Part shown: one piece after another, positions 51,001 to 63,700 of the stretch
How positions within the stretch are numbered: position 1 is the stretch's first letter
Layout: each line of letters opens with the position of its first letter
NCBI GenBank assembly: GCA_023078555.1
Contig: CM041199.1
Coordinates: forward strand, 8,995,315 to 9,059,314
Reading direction: 5' to 3'
DNA length: 64,000 nt
Source of the DNA: Ulva prolifera
Lineage: Eukaryota; Chlorophyta; Ulvophyceae; Ulvales; Ulvaceae
Notes under the pieces: generated by a model
Told to the model about the DNA's origin: nothing
The model's input: only the letters and a program-made list of their open reading frames with translations
The model's database searches: none
Translations under genes and position numbers: made by a program

Positions 51001-53038
51001 AAGCCCGTCTAGGCAACTCCCAAGCATAATTGCATAGATACCATGTGGCTTAAGCAACTCCCAAGCCTGTCCAGGCAACTCCCAAGCATGTCTACTCAAC
51101 TCCCAAGCATGTTTGCGTAGAAACAAAGTCGTTTTAGCAACTCCCAAGCATGTCTAGTCAACTCCCAAGCATAATTGCATAGATACCATGTGGCTTAAGC
51201 AACTCCCAAGCCTGTCTAGGCAACTCCCAAGCATGTTTGCGTAGAAACCTGGTCGCTTAAGCAACTCCCAAGGCTGTCTAGGCAACTCCCAAGCATGTCT
51301 AGTCTACTCGCAAGCATGTTTGCGTAGAAACCTGGTCGCTTAAGCAACTCCCAAGCCGGTCTAGGCAACTCCCAAACCTGTCTAGTCAACTCCCAAGCAT
51401 GTTAGCGTAGAAACCAGGTGGGTTAAGCAACTCCCAAGTCTGTCAAGGCAACTCCCAAGCCCGACTAGTCAACTCCCAAGCATGTTTTTTGTAGAAACCA
51501 AGTCGTTCAAGCAACTCCCAAGCCTGTATAGGCTACTCCCAAGCATGTTTGCATAGATACCATGTGGCTTAAGCAACTCCCAAGCCTGTCTAGGCAACAC
51601 CCAAGCATGGCTAGTCTACTCCCAAGCATGTTTGCGCAGAAACCAGGTGGGTTAAGCAACTCCCAAGTCTGTCAAGGCAACTCCCAAGCCCGACTAGTCA
51701 ACTCCCAAGCATGTTTTCGTAGAAACCAAGTCGTTCAAGCAACTCCCAAGCCTGTATAGGCAACTCCCAAGCATGTTTGCATAGATACCAGGTGGCTTAA
51801 GCAACTCCCAAGCCTGCCTCGGCAACTCCCAATCATGTTTGCATAGATACCAAGTGGCTTAAGCAACTCCCAAGCCTGTCTCGGCTACTCCCAAGCATGT
51901 TTGCATAGATACCATGTGGCTTAAGCAACTCCCAAGCCTGTCTAGGCAACACCCAAGCATGGCTAGTCTACTCCAAAGCATGTTTGCGCAGAAACCAGGT
52001 GGGTTAAGCAACTCCCAAGTCTGTCAAGGCAACTCCCAAGCCCGACTAGTCAACTCCCAAGCATGTTTTCGTAGAAACCAAGTCGTTCAAGCAACTCCCA
52101 AGCCTGTCTAGTCAACTCCCAAGCATGTTTGCGTAGAAACCTGGTGGCTTAAGCAACTCCCAAGCCCGTCTAGGCAACTCCAAAGCATGTTTGCGTAGAA
52201 ACCTGGTCGCTTAAGCAACTCCCAAGCCTGTCTAGGCAACTCCCAAGCCTGTCTAGGCAACTCCCAAGCATAATTGCATAGATACCAGGTGGCTTAAGCA
52301 ACTCCCAAGCCTGTCTAGGCAACTCCCAAGCATAATTGCATAGATACCAGGTGGCTTAAGCAACTCCCAAGCCTGTCTACGCAACTCCCAAGCATGTCTA
52401 GTCCACTCCTCAGCATGTTTGCGTAGAAACAAAGTCGTTTTAGCAACTCCCAAGCATGTCTAGTCAACTCCCAAGCATAATTGCATAGATACCATGTGGC
52501 TTAAGCAACTCCCAAGCATGTCTAGTCAAGTCCCAAACATGTTTGCGAAGAAACCAGGTGGCTTCAGCAACTCCCAAGCCTGTCTAGGCAACTCCCAAGC
52601 ATAATTGCATAGATACCAGGTGGCTTAAGCAACGCCCAAGCCTGTCTAGTCAACTCCCAAGCATGTTTGCGTAGAAACCAGGTGGCTTGAGCAACTCCCA
52701 AGCCCGTCTAGGCAACTCCCAAGCATGTTTGCGTAGAAACCTGGTCGCTTAAGCAACTTTCAAGCCTGTCTAGGCAACTCCCAAGCATGTCTACTCAACT
52801 CCCAAGCATAATTGCATAGATACCAGGTGGCTTAAGCAACTCCCAAGCCTGTCTAGTCAAGTCCCAAGCATGTTTGCGTAGAAACCAGGTGGCTTAAGCA
52901 ACTCCCAAGCCTGTCTAGGCAACTCCCAAGCATAATTGCATAGATACCAGGTGGCTTAAGCAACTCCCAAGCCTGTCTAGGCAACTCCCAAGCATAATTG
53001 CATAGATACCAGGTGGCTTAAGCAACTCCCAAGCCTGT
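48014..53038 (+). repeat. 5,364-bp tandem duplication, copy 2
   Basis: All six private variants of copy 1 are present at +5,364: 50,733, 51,485-51,490, 52,182, 52,404, 52,537 and 52,548. The match ends near 53,038, where this copy reads GTCTACGC and copy 1 reads GTCCAGGC. I found no further differences between the copies at the places compared, so this is one of the youngest duplications in the window. Confidence 0.88.
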
Positions 53039-56000
53039 CTACGCAACTCCCAAGCATGTCTAGTCAACTCCTCAGCATGTTTGCGTAAAAACAAAGTCGT
53101 TTTAGCAACTCCCAAGCATGTCTAGTCAACTCCCAAGCATAATTGCATAGATAACATGTGGCTTAAGCAACTCCCAAGCATGTCTAGTCAAGTCCCAAGC
53201 ATGTTTGCGTAGAAACCAGGTGGCTTCAGCAACTCCCAAGCCTGTCTAGGCAACTCCCAAGCATAATTGCATAGATACCAGGTGGCTTAAGCAACGCCCA
53301 AGCCTGTCTAGTCAACTCCCAAGCATGTTTGCGTAGAAACCAGGTGGCTTGAGCAACTCCCAAGCCCGTCTAGGCAACTCCCAAGCATGTTTGCGTAGAA
53401 ACCTGGTCGCTTAAGCAACTTTCAAGCCTGTCTAGGCAACTCCCAAGCATGTCTACTCAACTCCCAAGCATAATTGCATAGATACCAGGTGGCTTAAGCA
53501 ACTCCCAAGCCTGTCTAGTCAAGTCCCAAGCATGTTTGCGTAGAAACCAGGTGGCTTAAGCAACTCCCAAGCCTGTCTAGGCAACTCCCAAGCATAATTA
53601 CATAGATACCAGGTGGCTTAAGCAACTCCCAAGCCTGTCTAGTCAACTCCCAAGCATGTTTGCGTAGAAACCAGGTGGCTTAAGCAACTCCCAAGCCCGT
53701 CTAGGCAACTCCCATGCATGTTTGCGTAGAAACCTGGTCGCTTAAGCAACTCCCAAGCCTGTCTAGGCAACTCCCAAGCCTGTCTAGTCAACTCCCAAGC
53801 ATGTTTGCGTAGAAACCAGGTGGCTTAAGCAACTCCCAAGCCCGTCTAGGCAACTCCCAAGCATGTTTGCGTAGAAACCTGGTCGCTTAAGCAACTCCCA
53901 AGCCTGTCTAGGCAACTCCCAAGCATGTCTACTCAACTCCCAAGCATGTTTGCGTAGAAACAAAGTCGTTTTAGCAACTCCCAAGCATGTCTAGTCAACT
54001 CCCAAGCATAATTGCATAGATACCAGGTGGCTGAAGCAACTCCCAAGCCTGTCTAGGCAACTCCCAAGCATGATTGCATAGATACCAGGTGGCTTAAGCA
54101 ACTCCCAAGCCTGTCTACGCAACTCCCCAGCATGTCTAGTCAACTCCTCAGCATGTTTGCGTAGAAACAAAGTCGTTTTAGCAACTCCCAAGCATGTCTA
54201 GTCAACTCCCAAGCATAATGGCATAGATACCAGGTGGCTGAAGCAACTCCCAAGCCTGTCTAGGCAACTCCCAAGCATGTCTAGTCAACTCCCAAGCATG
54301 TTAGCGTAGAAACCAGGTGGCTTAAGCAACTCCCAAGCCGGTCTAGTGAACTCCCAAGCACGTTTGCGTAGAAACCAGGTGGCTTAAGCAACTCCCAAGC
54401 CCGTCTAGGCAACTCCCAAGCATAATTGCATAGATACCATGTGGCTTAAGCAACTCCCAAGCCTGTCCAGGCAACTCCCAAGCATGTCTACTCAACTCCC
54501 AAGCATGTTTGCGTAGAAACAAAGTCGTTTTAGCAACTCCCAAGCATGTCTAGTCAACTCCCAAGCATAATTGCATAGATACCATGTGGCTTAAGCAACT
54601 CCCAAGCCTGTCTAGGCAACTCCCAAGCATGTTTGCGTAGAAACCTGGTCGCTTAAGCAACTCCCAAGGCTGTCTAGGCAACTCCCAAGCATGTCTAGTC
54701 TACTCGCAAGCATGTTTGCGTAGAAACCTGGTCCCTTAAGCAACTCCCAAGCCGGTCTAGGCAACTCCCAAACCTGTCTAGTCAACTCCCAAGCATGTTA
54801 GCGTAGAAACCAGGTGGGTTAAGCGACTCCCAAGTCTGTCAAGGCAACTCCCAAGCCCGACTAGTCAACTCCCAAGCATGTTTTTGTAGAAACCAAGTCG
54901 TTCAAGCAACTCCCAAGCCTGTCTAGTCAACTCCCAAGCATGTTTGCGTAGAAACCTGGTGGCTTAAGCAACTCCCAAGCCCGTCTAGGCAACTCCCAAG
55001 CATGTTTGCGTAGAAACCTGGTCGCTTAAGCAACTCCCAAGCCTGTCTAGGCAACTCCCAAGCCTGTCTAGGCAACTCCCAAGCTTAATTGCATAGATAC
55101 CAGGTGGCTTAAGCAACTCCCAAGCCTGTCTAGGCAACTCCCAAGCATAATTGCATAGATACCAGGTGGCTTAAGCAACTCCCAAGCCTGTCTACGCAAC
55201 TCCCAAGCATGTCTAGTCAACTCCTCAGCATGTTTGCGTAGAAACAAAGTCGTTTTAGCAACTCCCAAGCATGTCTAGTCAACTCCCAAGCATAATTGCA
55301 TAGATACCATGTGGCTTAAGCAACTCCCAAGCATGTCTAGTCAAGTCCCAAGCATGTTTGCGTAGAAACCAGGTGGCTTCAGCAACTCCCAAGCCTGTCT
55401 AGGCAACTCCCAAGCATAATTGCATAGATACCAGGTGGCTTAAGCAACGCCCAAGCCTGTCTAGTCAACTCCCAAGCATGTTTGCGTAGAAACCAGGTGG
55501 CTTGAGCAACTCCCAAGCCCGTCTAGGCAACTCCCAAGCATGTTTGCGTAGAAACCTGGTCGCTTAAGCAACTTTCAAGCCTGTCTAGGCAACTCCCAAG
55601 CATGTCTACTCAACTCCCAAGCATAATTGCATAGATACCAGGTGGCTTAAGCAACTCCCAAGCCTGTCTAGTCAAGTCCCAAGCATGTTTGCGTAGAAAC
55701 CAGGTGGCTTAAGCAACTCCCAAGCCTGTCTAGGCAACTCCCAAGCATAATTGCATAGATACCAGGTGGCTTAAGCAACTCCCAAGCCTGTCTAGGCAAC
55801 TCCCAAGCATAATTGCATAGATACCAGGTGGCTTAAGCAACTCCCAAGCCTGTCTACGCAACTCCCAAGCATGTCTAGTCAACTCCTCAGCATGTTTGCG
55901 TAAAAACAAAGTCGTTTTAGCAACTCCCAAGCATGTCTAGTCAACTCCCAAGCATAATTGCATAGATAACATGTGGCTTAAGCAACTCCCAAGCATGTCT

Positions 56001-57709
56001 AGTCAAGTCCCAAGCATGTTTGCGTAGAAACCAGGTGGCTTCAGCAACTCCCAAGCCTGTCTAGGCAACTCCCAAGCATAATTGCATAGATACCAGGTGG
56101 CTTAAGCAACGCCCAAGCCTGTCTAGTCAACTCCCAAGCATGTTTGCGTAGAAACCAGGTGGCTTGAGCAACTCCCAAGCCCGTCTAGGCAACTCCCAAG
56201 CATGTTTGCGTAGAAACCTGGTCGCTTAAGCAACTTTCAAGCCTGTCTAGGCAACTCCCAAGCATGTCTACTCAACTCCCAAGCATAATTGCATAGATAC
56301 CAGGTGGCTTAAGCAACTCCCAAGCCTGTCTAGTCAAGTCCCAAGCATGTTTGCGTAGAAACCAGGTGGCTTAAGCAACTCCCAAGCCTGTCTAGGCAAC
56401 TCCCAAGCATAATTACATAGATACCAGGTGGCTTAAGCAACTCCCAAGCCTGTCTAGTCAACTCCCAAGCATGTTTGCGTAGAAACCAGGTGGCTTAAGC
56501 AACTCCCAAGCCCGTCTAGGCAACTCCCATGCATGTTTGCGTAGAAACCTGGTCGCTTAAGCAACTCCCAAGCCTGTCTAGGCAACTCCCAAGCCTGTCT
56601 AGTCAACTCCCAAGCATGTTTGCGTAGAAACCAGGTGGCTTAAGCAACTCCCAAGCCCGTCTAGGCAACTCCCAAGCATGTTTGCGTAGAAACCTGGTCG
56701 CTTAAGCAACTCCCAAGCCTGTCTAGGCAACTCCCAAGCATGTCTACTCAACTCCCAAGCATGTTTGCGTAGAAACAAAGTCGTTTTAGCAACTCCCAAG
56801 CATGTCTAGTCAACTCCCAAGCATAATTGCATAGATACCAGGTGGCTGAAGCAACTCCCAAGCCTGTCTAGGCAACTCCCAAGCATAATTGCATAGATAC
56901 CAGGTGGCTTAAGCAACTCCCAAGCCTGTCTACGCAACTCCCCAGCATGTCTAGTCAACTCCTCAGCATGTTTGCGTAGAAACAAAGTCGTTTTAGCAAC
57001 TCCCAAGCATGTCTAGTCAACTCCCAAGCATAATTGCATAGATACCAGGTGGCTGAAGCAACTCCCAAGCCTGTCTAGGCAACTCCCAAGCATGTCTAGT
57101 CAACTCCCAAGCATGTTAGCGTAGAAACCAGGTGGCTTAAGCAACTCCCAAGCCGGTCTAGTGAACTCCCAAGCACGTTTGCGTAGAAACCAGGTGGCTT
57201 AAGCAACTCCCAAGCCCGTCTAGGCAACTCCCAAGCATAATTGCATAGATACCATGTGGCTTAAGCAACTCCCAAGCCTGTCCAGGCAACTCCCAAGCAT
57301 GTCTACTCAACTCCCAAGCATGTTTGCGTAGAAACAAAGTCGTTTTAGCAACTCCCAAGCATGTCTAGTCAACTCCCAAGCATAATTGCATAGATACCAT
57401 GTGGCTTAAGCAACTCCCAAGCCTGTCTAGGCAACTCCCAAGCATGTTTGCGTAGAAACCTGGTCGCTTAAGCAACTCCCAAGGCTGTCTAGGCAACTCC
57501 CAAGCATGTCTAGTCTACTCGCAAGCATGTTTGCGTAGAAACCTGGTCCCTTAAGCAACTCCCAAGCCGGTCTAGGCAACTCCCAAACCTGTCTAGTCAA
57601 CTCCCAAGCATGTTAGCGTAGAAACCAGGTGGGTTAAGCGACTCCCAAGTCTGTCAAGGCAACTCCCAAGCCCGACTAGTCAACTCCCAAGCATGTTTTT
57701 GTAGAAACC
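52080..57709 (+). repeat. 2,815-bp tandem duplication (two copies)
   Basis: Copies run from about 52,080 to 54,894 and from 54,895 to 57,709 (2,815 = 41 x 62 + 13 x 21). Both carry GGTCCCTTAAG (54,731 and 57,546), a change from the usual GGTCGCTTAAG that also occurs near 58,892. Differences include AAGCTTAATTGC near 55,082, and GCATGATTGC and ATAATGGCATAG near 54,068 and 54,215. This block lacks the paired marker, which explains its absence from 52.1 to 59.2 kb. Confidence 0.8.
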
Positions 57710-60700
57710 AAGTCGTTCAAGCAACTCCCAAGCCTGTCTAGTCAACTCCCAAGCATGTTTGCGTAGAAACCTGGTGGCTTAAGCAACTCCCAAGCCTGTC
57801 CAGGCAACTCCCAAGCATGTCTACTCAACTCCCAAGCATGTTTGCGTAGAAACAAAGTCGTTTTAGCAACTCCCAAGCATGTCTAGTCAACTCCCAAGCA
57901 TAATTGCATAGATACCATGTGGCTTAAGCAACTCCCAAGCCTGTCTAGGCAACTCCCAAGCATGTTTGCGTAGAAACCTGGTCGCTTAAGCAACTTTCAA
58001 GCCTGTCTAGGCAACTCCCAAGCATGTCTACTCAACTCCCAAGCATAATTGCATAGATACCAGGTGGCTTAAGCAACTCCCAAGCCTGTCTAGTCAAGTC
58101 CCAAGCATGTTTGCGTAGAAACCAGGTGGCTTAAGCAACTCCCAAGCCTGTCTAGGCAACTCCCAAGCATAATTGCATAGATACCAGGTGGCTTAAGCAA
58201 CTCCCAAGCCTGTCTAGGCAACTCCCAAGCATAATTGCATAGATACCAGGTGGCTTAAGCAACTCCCAAGCCTGTCTACGCAACTCCCAAGCATGTCTAG
58301 TCAACTCCTCAGCATGTTTGCGTAGAAACAAAGTCGTTTTAGCAACTCCCAAGCATGTCTAGTCAACTCCCAAGCATAATCGCATAGATACCAGGTGGCT
58401 GAAGCAACTCCCAAGCCTGTCTAGGCAACTCCCAAGCATGTCTAGTCAACTCCCAAGCATGTTAGCGTAGAAACCAGGTGGCTTAAGCAACTCCCAAGCC
58501 GGTCTAGTGAACTCCCAAGCACGTTTGCGTAGAAACCAGGTGGCTTAAGCAACTCCCAAGCCCGTCTAGGCAACTCCCAAGCATAATTGCATAGATACCA
58601 TGTGGCTTAAGCAACTCCCAAGCCTGTCCAGGCAACTCCCAAGCATGTCTACTCAACTCCCAAGCATGTTTGCGTAGAAACAAAGTCGTTTTAGCAACTC
58701 CCAAGCATGTCTAGTCAACTCCCAAGCATAATTGCATAGATACCATGTGGCTTAAGCAACTCCCAAGCCTGTCTAGGCAACTCCCAAGCATGTTTGCGTA
58801 GAAACCTGGTCGCTTAAGCAACTCCCAAGGCTGTCTAGGCAACTCCCAAGCATGTCTAGTCTACTCGCAAGCATGTTTGCGTAGAAACCTGGTCCCTTAA
58901 GCAACTCCCAAGCCGGTCTAGGCAACTCCCAAACCTGTCTAGTCAACTCCCAAGCATGTTAGCGTAGAAACCAGGTGGGTTAAGCGACTCCCAAGTCTGT
59001 CAAGGCAACTCCCAAGCCCGACTAGTCAACTCCCAAGCATGTTTTTGTAGAAACCAAGTCGTTCAAGCAACTCCCAAGCCTGTATAGGCAACTCCCAAGC
59101 ATGTTTGCATAGATACCAGGTGGCTTAAGCAACTCCCAAGCCTGTCTCGGCTACTCCCAAGCATGTTTGCATAGATACCATGTGGCTTAAGCAACTCCCA
59201 AGCCTGTCTAGGCAACACCCAAGCATGGCTAGTCTACTCCCAAGCATGTTTGCGCAGAAACCAGGTGGGTTAAGCAACTCCCAAGTCTGTCAAGGCAACT
59301 CCCAAGCCCGACTAGTCAACTCCCAAGCATGTTTTCGTAGAAACCAAGTCGTTCAAGCAACTCCCAAGCCTGTATAGGCAACTCCCAAGCATGTTTGCAT
59401 AGATACCAGGTGGCTTAAGCAACTCCCAAGCCTGTCTCGGCAACTCCCAATCATGTTTGCATAGATACCAAGTGGCTTAAGCAACTCCCAAGCCTGTCTC
59501 GGCTACTCCCAAGCATGTTTGCATAGATACCATGTGGCTTAAGAAACTCCCAAGCCTGTCTAGGCAACACCCAAGCATGGCTAGTCTACTCCAAAGCATG
59601 TTTGCGCAGAAACCAGGTGGGTTAAGCAACTCCCAAGTCTGTCAAGGCAACTCCCAAGCCCGACTAGTCAACTCCCAAGCATGTTTTCGTAGAAACCAAG
59701 TCGTTCAAGCAACTCCCAAGCCTGTCTAGTCAACTCCCAAGCATGTTTGCGTAGAAACCTGGTGGCTTAAGCAACTCCCAAGCCCGTCTAGGCAACTCCC
59801 AAGCATGTTTGCGTAGAAACCTGGTCGCTTAAGCAACTCCCAAGCCTGTCTAGGCAACTCCCAAGCCTGTCTAGGCAACTCCCAAGCATAATTGCATAGA
59901 TACCAGGTGGCTTAAGCAACTCCCAAGCCTGTCTAGGCAACTCCCAAGCATAATTGCATAGATACCAGGTGGCTTAAGCAACTCCCAAGCCTGTCTACGC
60001 AACTCCCAAGCATGTCTAGTCAACTCCTCAGCATGTTTGCGTAGAAACAAAGTCGTTTTAGCAACTCCCAAGCATGTCTAGTCAACTCCCAAGCATAATT
60101 GCATAGATACCATGTGGCTTAAGCAACTCCCAAGCATGTCTAGTCAAGTCCCAAGCATGTTTGCGTAGAAACCAGGTGGCTTCAGCAACTCCCAAGCCTG
60201 TCTAGGCAACTCCCAAGCATAATTGCATAGATACCAGGAGGCTTAAGCAACGCCCAAGCCTGTCTAGTCAACTCCCAAGCATGTTTGCGTAGAAACCAGG
60301 TGGCTTGAGCAACTCCCAAGCCCGTCTAGGCAACTCCCAAGCATGTTTGCGTAGAAACCTGGTCGCTTAAGCAACTTTCAAGCCTGTCTAGGCAACTCCC
60401 AAGCATGTCTACTCAACTCCCAAGCATAATTGCATAGATACCAGGTGGCTTAAGCAACTCCCAAGCCTGTCTAGTCAAGTCCCAAGCATGTTTGCGTAGA
60501 AACCAGGTGGCTTAAGCAACTCCCAAGCCTGTCTAGGCAACTCCCAAGCATAATTGCATAGATACCAGGTGGCTTAAGCAACTCCCAAGCCTGTCTAGTC
60601 AACTCCCAAGCATGTTTGCGTAGAAACCAGGTGGCTTAAGCAACTCCCAAGCCCGTCTAGGCAACTCCCAAGCATGTTTGCGTAGAAACCTGGTCGCTTA

Positions 60701-63700
60701 AGCAACTCCCAAGCCTGTCTAGGCAACTCCCAAGCATGTCTACTCAACTCCCAAGCATGTTTGCGTAGAAACAAAGTCGTTTTAGCAACTCCCAAGCATG
60801 TCTAGTCAACTCCCAAGCATAATTGCATAGATACCAGGTGGCTGAAGCAACTCCCAAGCCTGTCTGGGCAACTCCCAAGCATAATTGCATAGATACCAGG
60901 TGGCTTAAGCAACTCCCAAGCCTGTCTACGCAACTCCCCAGCATGTCTAGTCAACTCCTCAGCATGTTTGCGTAGAAACAAAGTCGTTTTAGCAACTCCC
61001 AAGCATGTCTAGTCAACTCCCAAGCATAATTGCATAGATACCAGGTGGCTGAAGCAACTCCCAAGCCTGTCTAGGCAACTCCCAAGCATGTCTAGTCAAC
61101 TCCCAAGCATGTTAGCGTAGAAACCAGGTGGCTTAAGCAACTCCCAAGCCGGTCTAGTGAACTCCCAAGCACGTTTGCGTAGAAACCAGGTGGCTTAAGC
61201 AACTCCCAAGCCCGTCTAGGCAACTCCCAAGCATAATTGCATAGATACCATGTGGCTTAAGCAACTCCCAAGCCTGTCCAGGCAACTCCCAAGCATGTCT
61301 ACTCAACTCCCAAGCATGTTTGCGTAGAAACAAAGTCGTTTTAGCAACTCCCAAGCATGTCTAGTCAACTCCCAAGCATAATTGCATAGATACCATGTGG
61401 CTTAAGCAACTCCCAAGCCTGTCTAGGCAACTCCCAAGCATGTTTGCGTAGAAACCTGGTCGCTTAAGCAACTCCCAAGGCTGTCTAGGCAACTCCCAAG
61501 CATGTCTAGTCTACTCGCAAGCATGTTTGCGTAGAAACCTGGTCGCTTAAGCAACTCCCAAGCCGGTCTAGGCAACTCCCAAACCTGTCTAGTCAACTCC
61601 CAAGCATGTTAGCGTAGAAACCAGGTGGGTTAAGCAACTCCCAAGTCTGTCAAGGCAACTCCCAAGCCCGACTAGTCAACTCCCAAGCATGTTTTTGTAG
61701 AAACCAAGTCGTTCAAGCAACTCCCAAGCCTGTATAGGCAACTCCCAAGCATGTTTGCATAGATACCAGGTGGCTTAAGCAACTCCCAAGCCTGTCTCGG
61801 CTACTCCCAAGCATGTTTGCATAGATACCATGTGGCTTAAGCAACTCCCAAGCCTGTCTAGGCAACACCCAAGCATGGCTAGTCTACTCCCAAGCATGTT
61901 TGCGCAGAAACCAGGTGGGTTAAGCAACTCCCAAGTCTGTCAAGGCAACTCCCAAGCCCGACTAGTCAACTCCCAAGCATGTTTTCGTAGAAACCAAGTC
62001 GTTCAAGCAACTCCCAAGCCTGTATAGGCAACTCCCAAGCATGTTTGCATAGATACCAGGTGGCTTAAGCAACTCCCAAGCCTGTCTCGGCAACTCCCAA
62101 TCATGTTTGCATAGATACCAAGTGGCTTAAGCAACTCCCAAGCCTGTCTCGGCTACTCCCAAGCATGTTTGCATAGATACCATGTGGCTTAAGCAACTCC
62201 CAAGCCTGTCTAGGCAACACCCAAGCATGGCTAGTCTACTCCAAAGCATGTTTGCGCAGAAACCAGGTGGGTTAAGCAACTCCCAAGTCTGTCAAGGCAA
62301 CTCCCAAGCCCGACTAGTCAACTCCCAAGCATATTTTCGTAGAAACCAAGTCGTTCAAGCAACTCCCAAGCCTGTCTAGTCAACTCCCAAGCATGTTTGC
62401 GTAGAAACCTGGTGGCTTAAGCAACTCCCAAGCCCGTCTAGGCAACTCCCAAGCATGTTTGCGTAGAAACCTGGTCGCTTAAGCAACTCCCAAGCCTGTC
62501 TAGGCAACTCCCAAGCCTGTCTAGGCAACTCCCAAGCATAATTGCATAGATACCAGGTGGCTTAAGCAACTCCCAAGCCTGTCTAGGCAACTCCCAAGCA
62601 TAATTGCATAGATACCAGGTGGCTTAAGCAACTCCCAAGCCTGTCTACGCAACTCCCAATCATGTCTAGTCAACTCCTCAGGATGTTTGCGTAGAAACAA
62701 AGTCGTTTTAGCAACTCCCAAGCATGTCTAGTCAACTCCCAAGCATAATTGCATAGATACCATGTGGCTTAAGCAACTCCCAAGCATGTCTAGTCAAGTC
62801 CCAAGCATGTTTGCGTAGAAACCAGGTGGCTTCAGCAACTCCCAAGCCTGTCTAGGCAACTCCCAAGCATAATTGCATAGATACCAGGTGGCTTAAGCAA
62901 CGCCCAAGCCTGTCTAGTCAACTCCCAAGCATGTTTGCGTAGAAACCAGGTGGCTTGAGCAACTCCCAAGCCCGTCTAGGCAACTCCCAAGCATGTTTGC
63001 GTAGAAACCTGGTCGCTTAAGCAACTTTCAAGCCTGTCTAGGCAACTCCCAAGCATGTCTACTCAACTCCCAAGCATAATTGCATAGATACCAGGTGGCT
63101 TAAGCAACTCCCAAGCCTGTCTAGTCAAGTCCCAAGCATGTTTGCGTAGAAACCAGGTGGCTTAAGCAACTCCCAAGCCTGTCTAGGCAACTCCCAAGCA
63201 TAATTACATAGATACCAGGTGGCTTAAGCAACTCCCAAGCCTGTCTAGTCAACTCCCAAGCATGTTTGCGTAGAAACCAGGTGGCTTAAGCAACTCCCAA
63301 GCCCGTCTAGGCAACTCCCATGCATGTTTGCGTAGAAACCTGGTCGCTTAAGCAACTCCCAAGCCTGTCTAGGCAACTCCCAAGCCTGTCTAGTCAACTC
63401 CCAAGCATGTTTGCGTAGAAACCAGGTGGCTTAAGCAACTCCCAAGCCCGTCTAGGCAACTCCCAAGCATAATTGCATAGATACCAGGTGGCTGAAGCAA
63501 CTCCCAAGCCTGTCTAGGCAACTCCCAAGCATGTCTAGTCAACTCCCAAGCATGTTAGCGTAGAAACCAGGTGGCTTAAGCAACTCCCAAGCCGGTCTAG
63601 TGAACTCCCAAGCACGTTTGCGTAGAAACCAGGTGGCTTAAGCAACTCCCAAGCCCGTCTAGGCAACTCCCAAGCATAATTGCATAGATACCATGTGGCT

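Noticed and set aside
30168..57709. Near-identical kilobase duplications as pure assembly artefacts
   Set aside because: Copies carry their own substitutions (for example 35,645 versus 32,581, and the AAGCTTAATTGC change near 55,082) and hybrid junction monomers, which simple re-use of one read would not create. Exact copy number still depends on long-read support.
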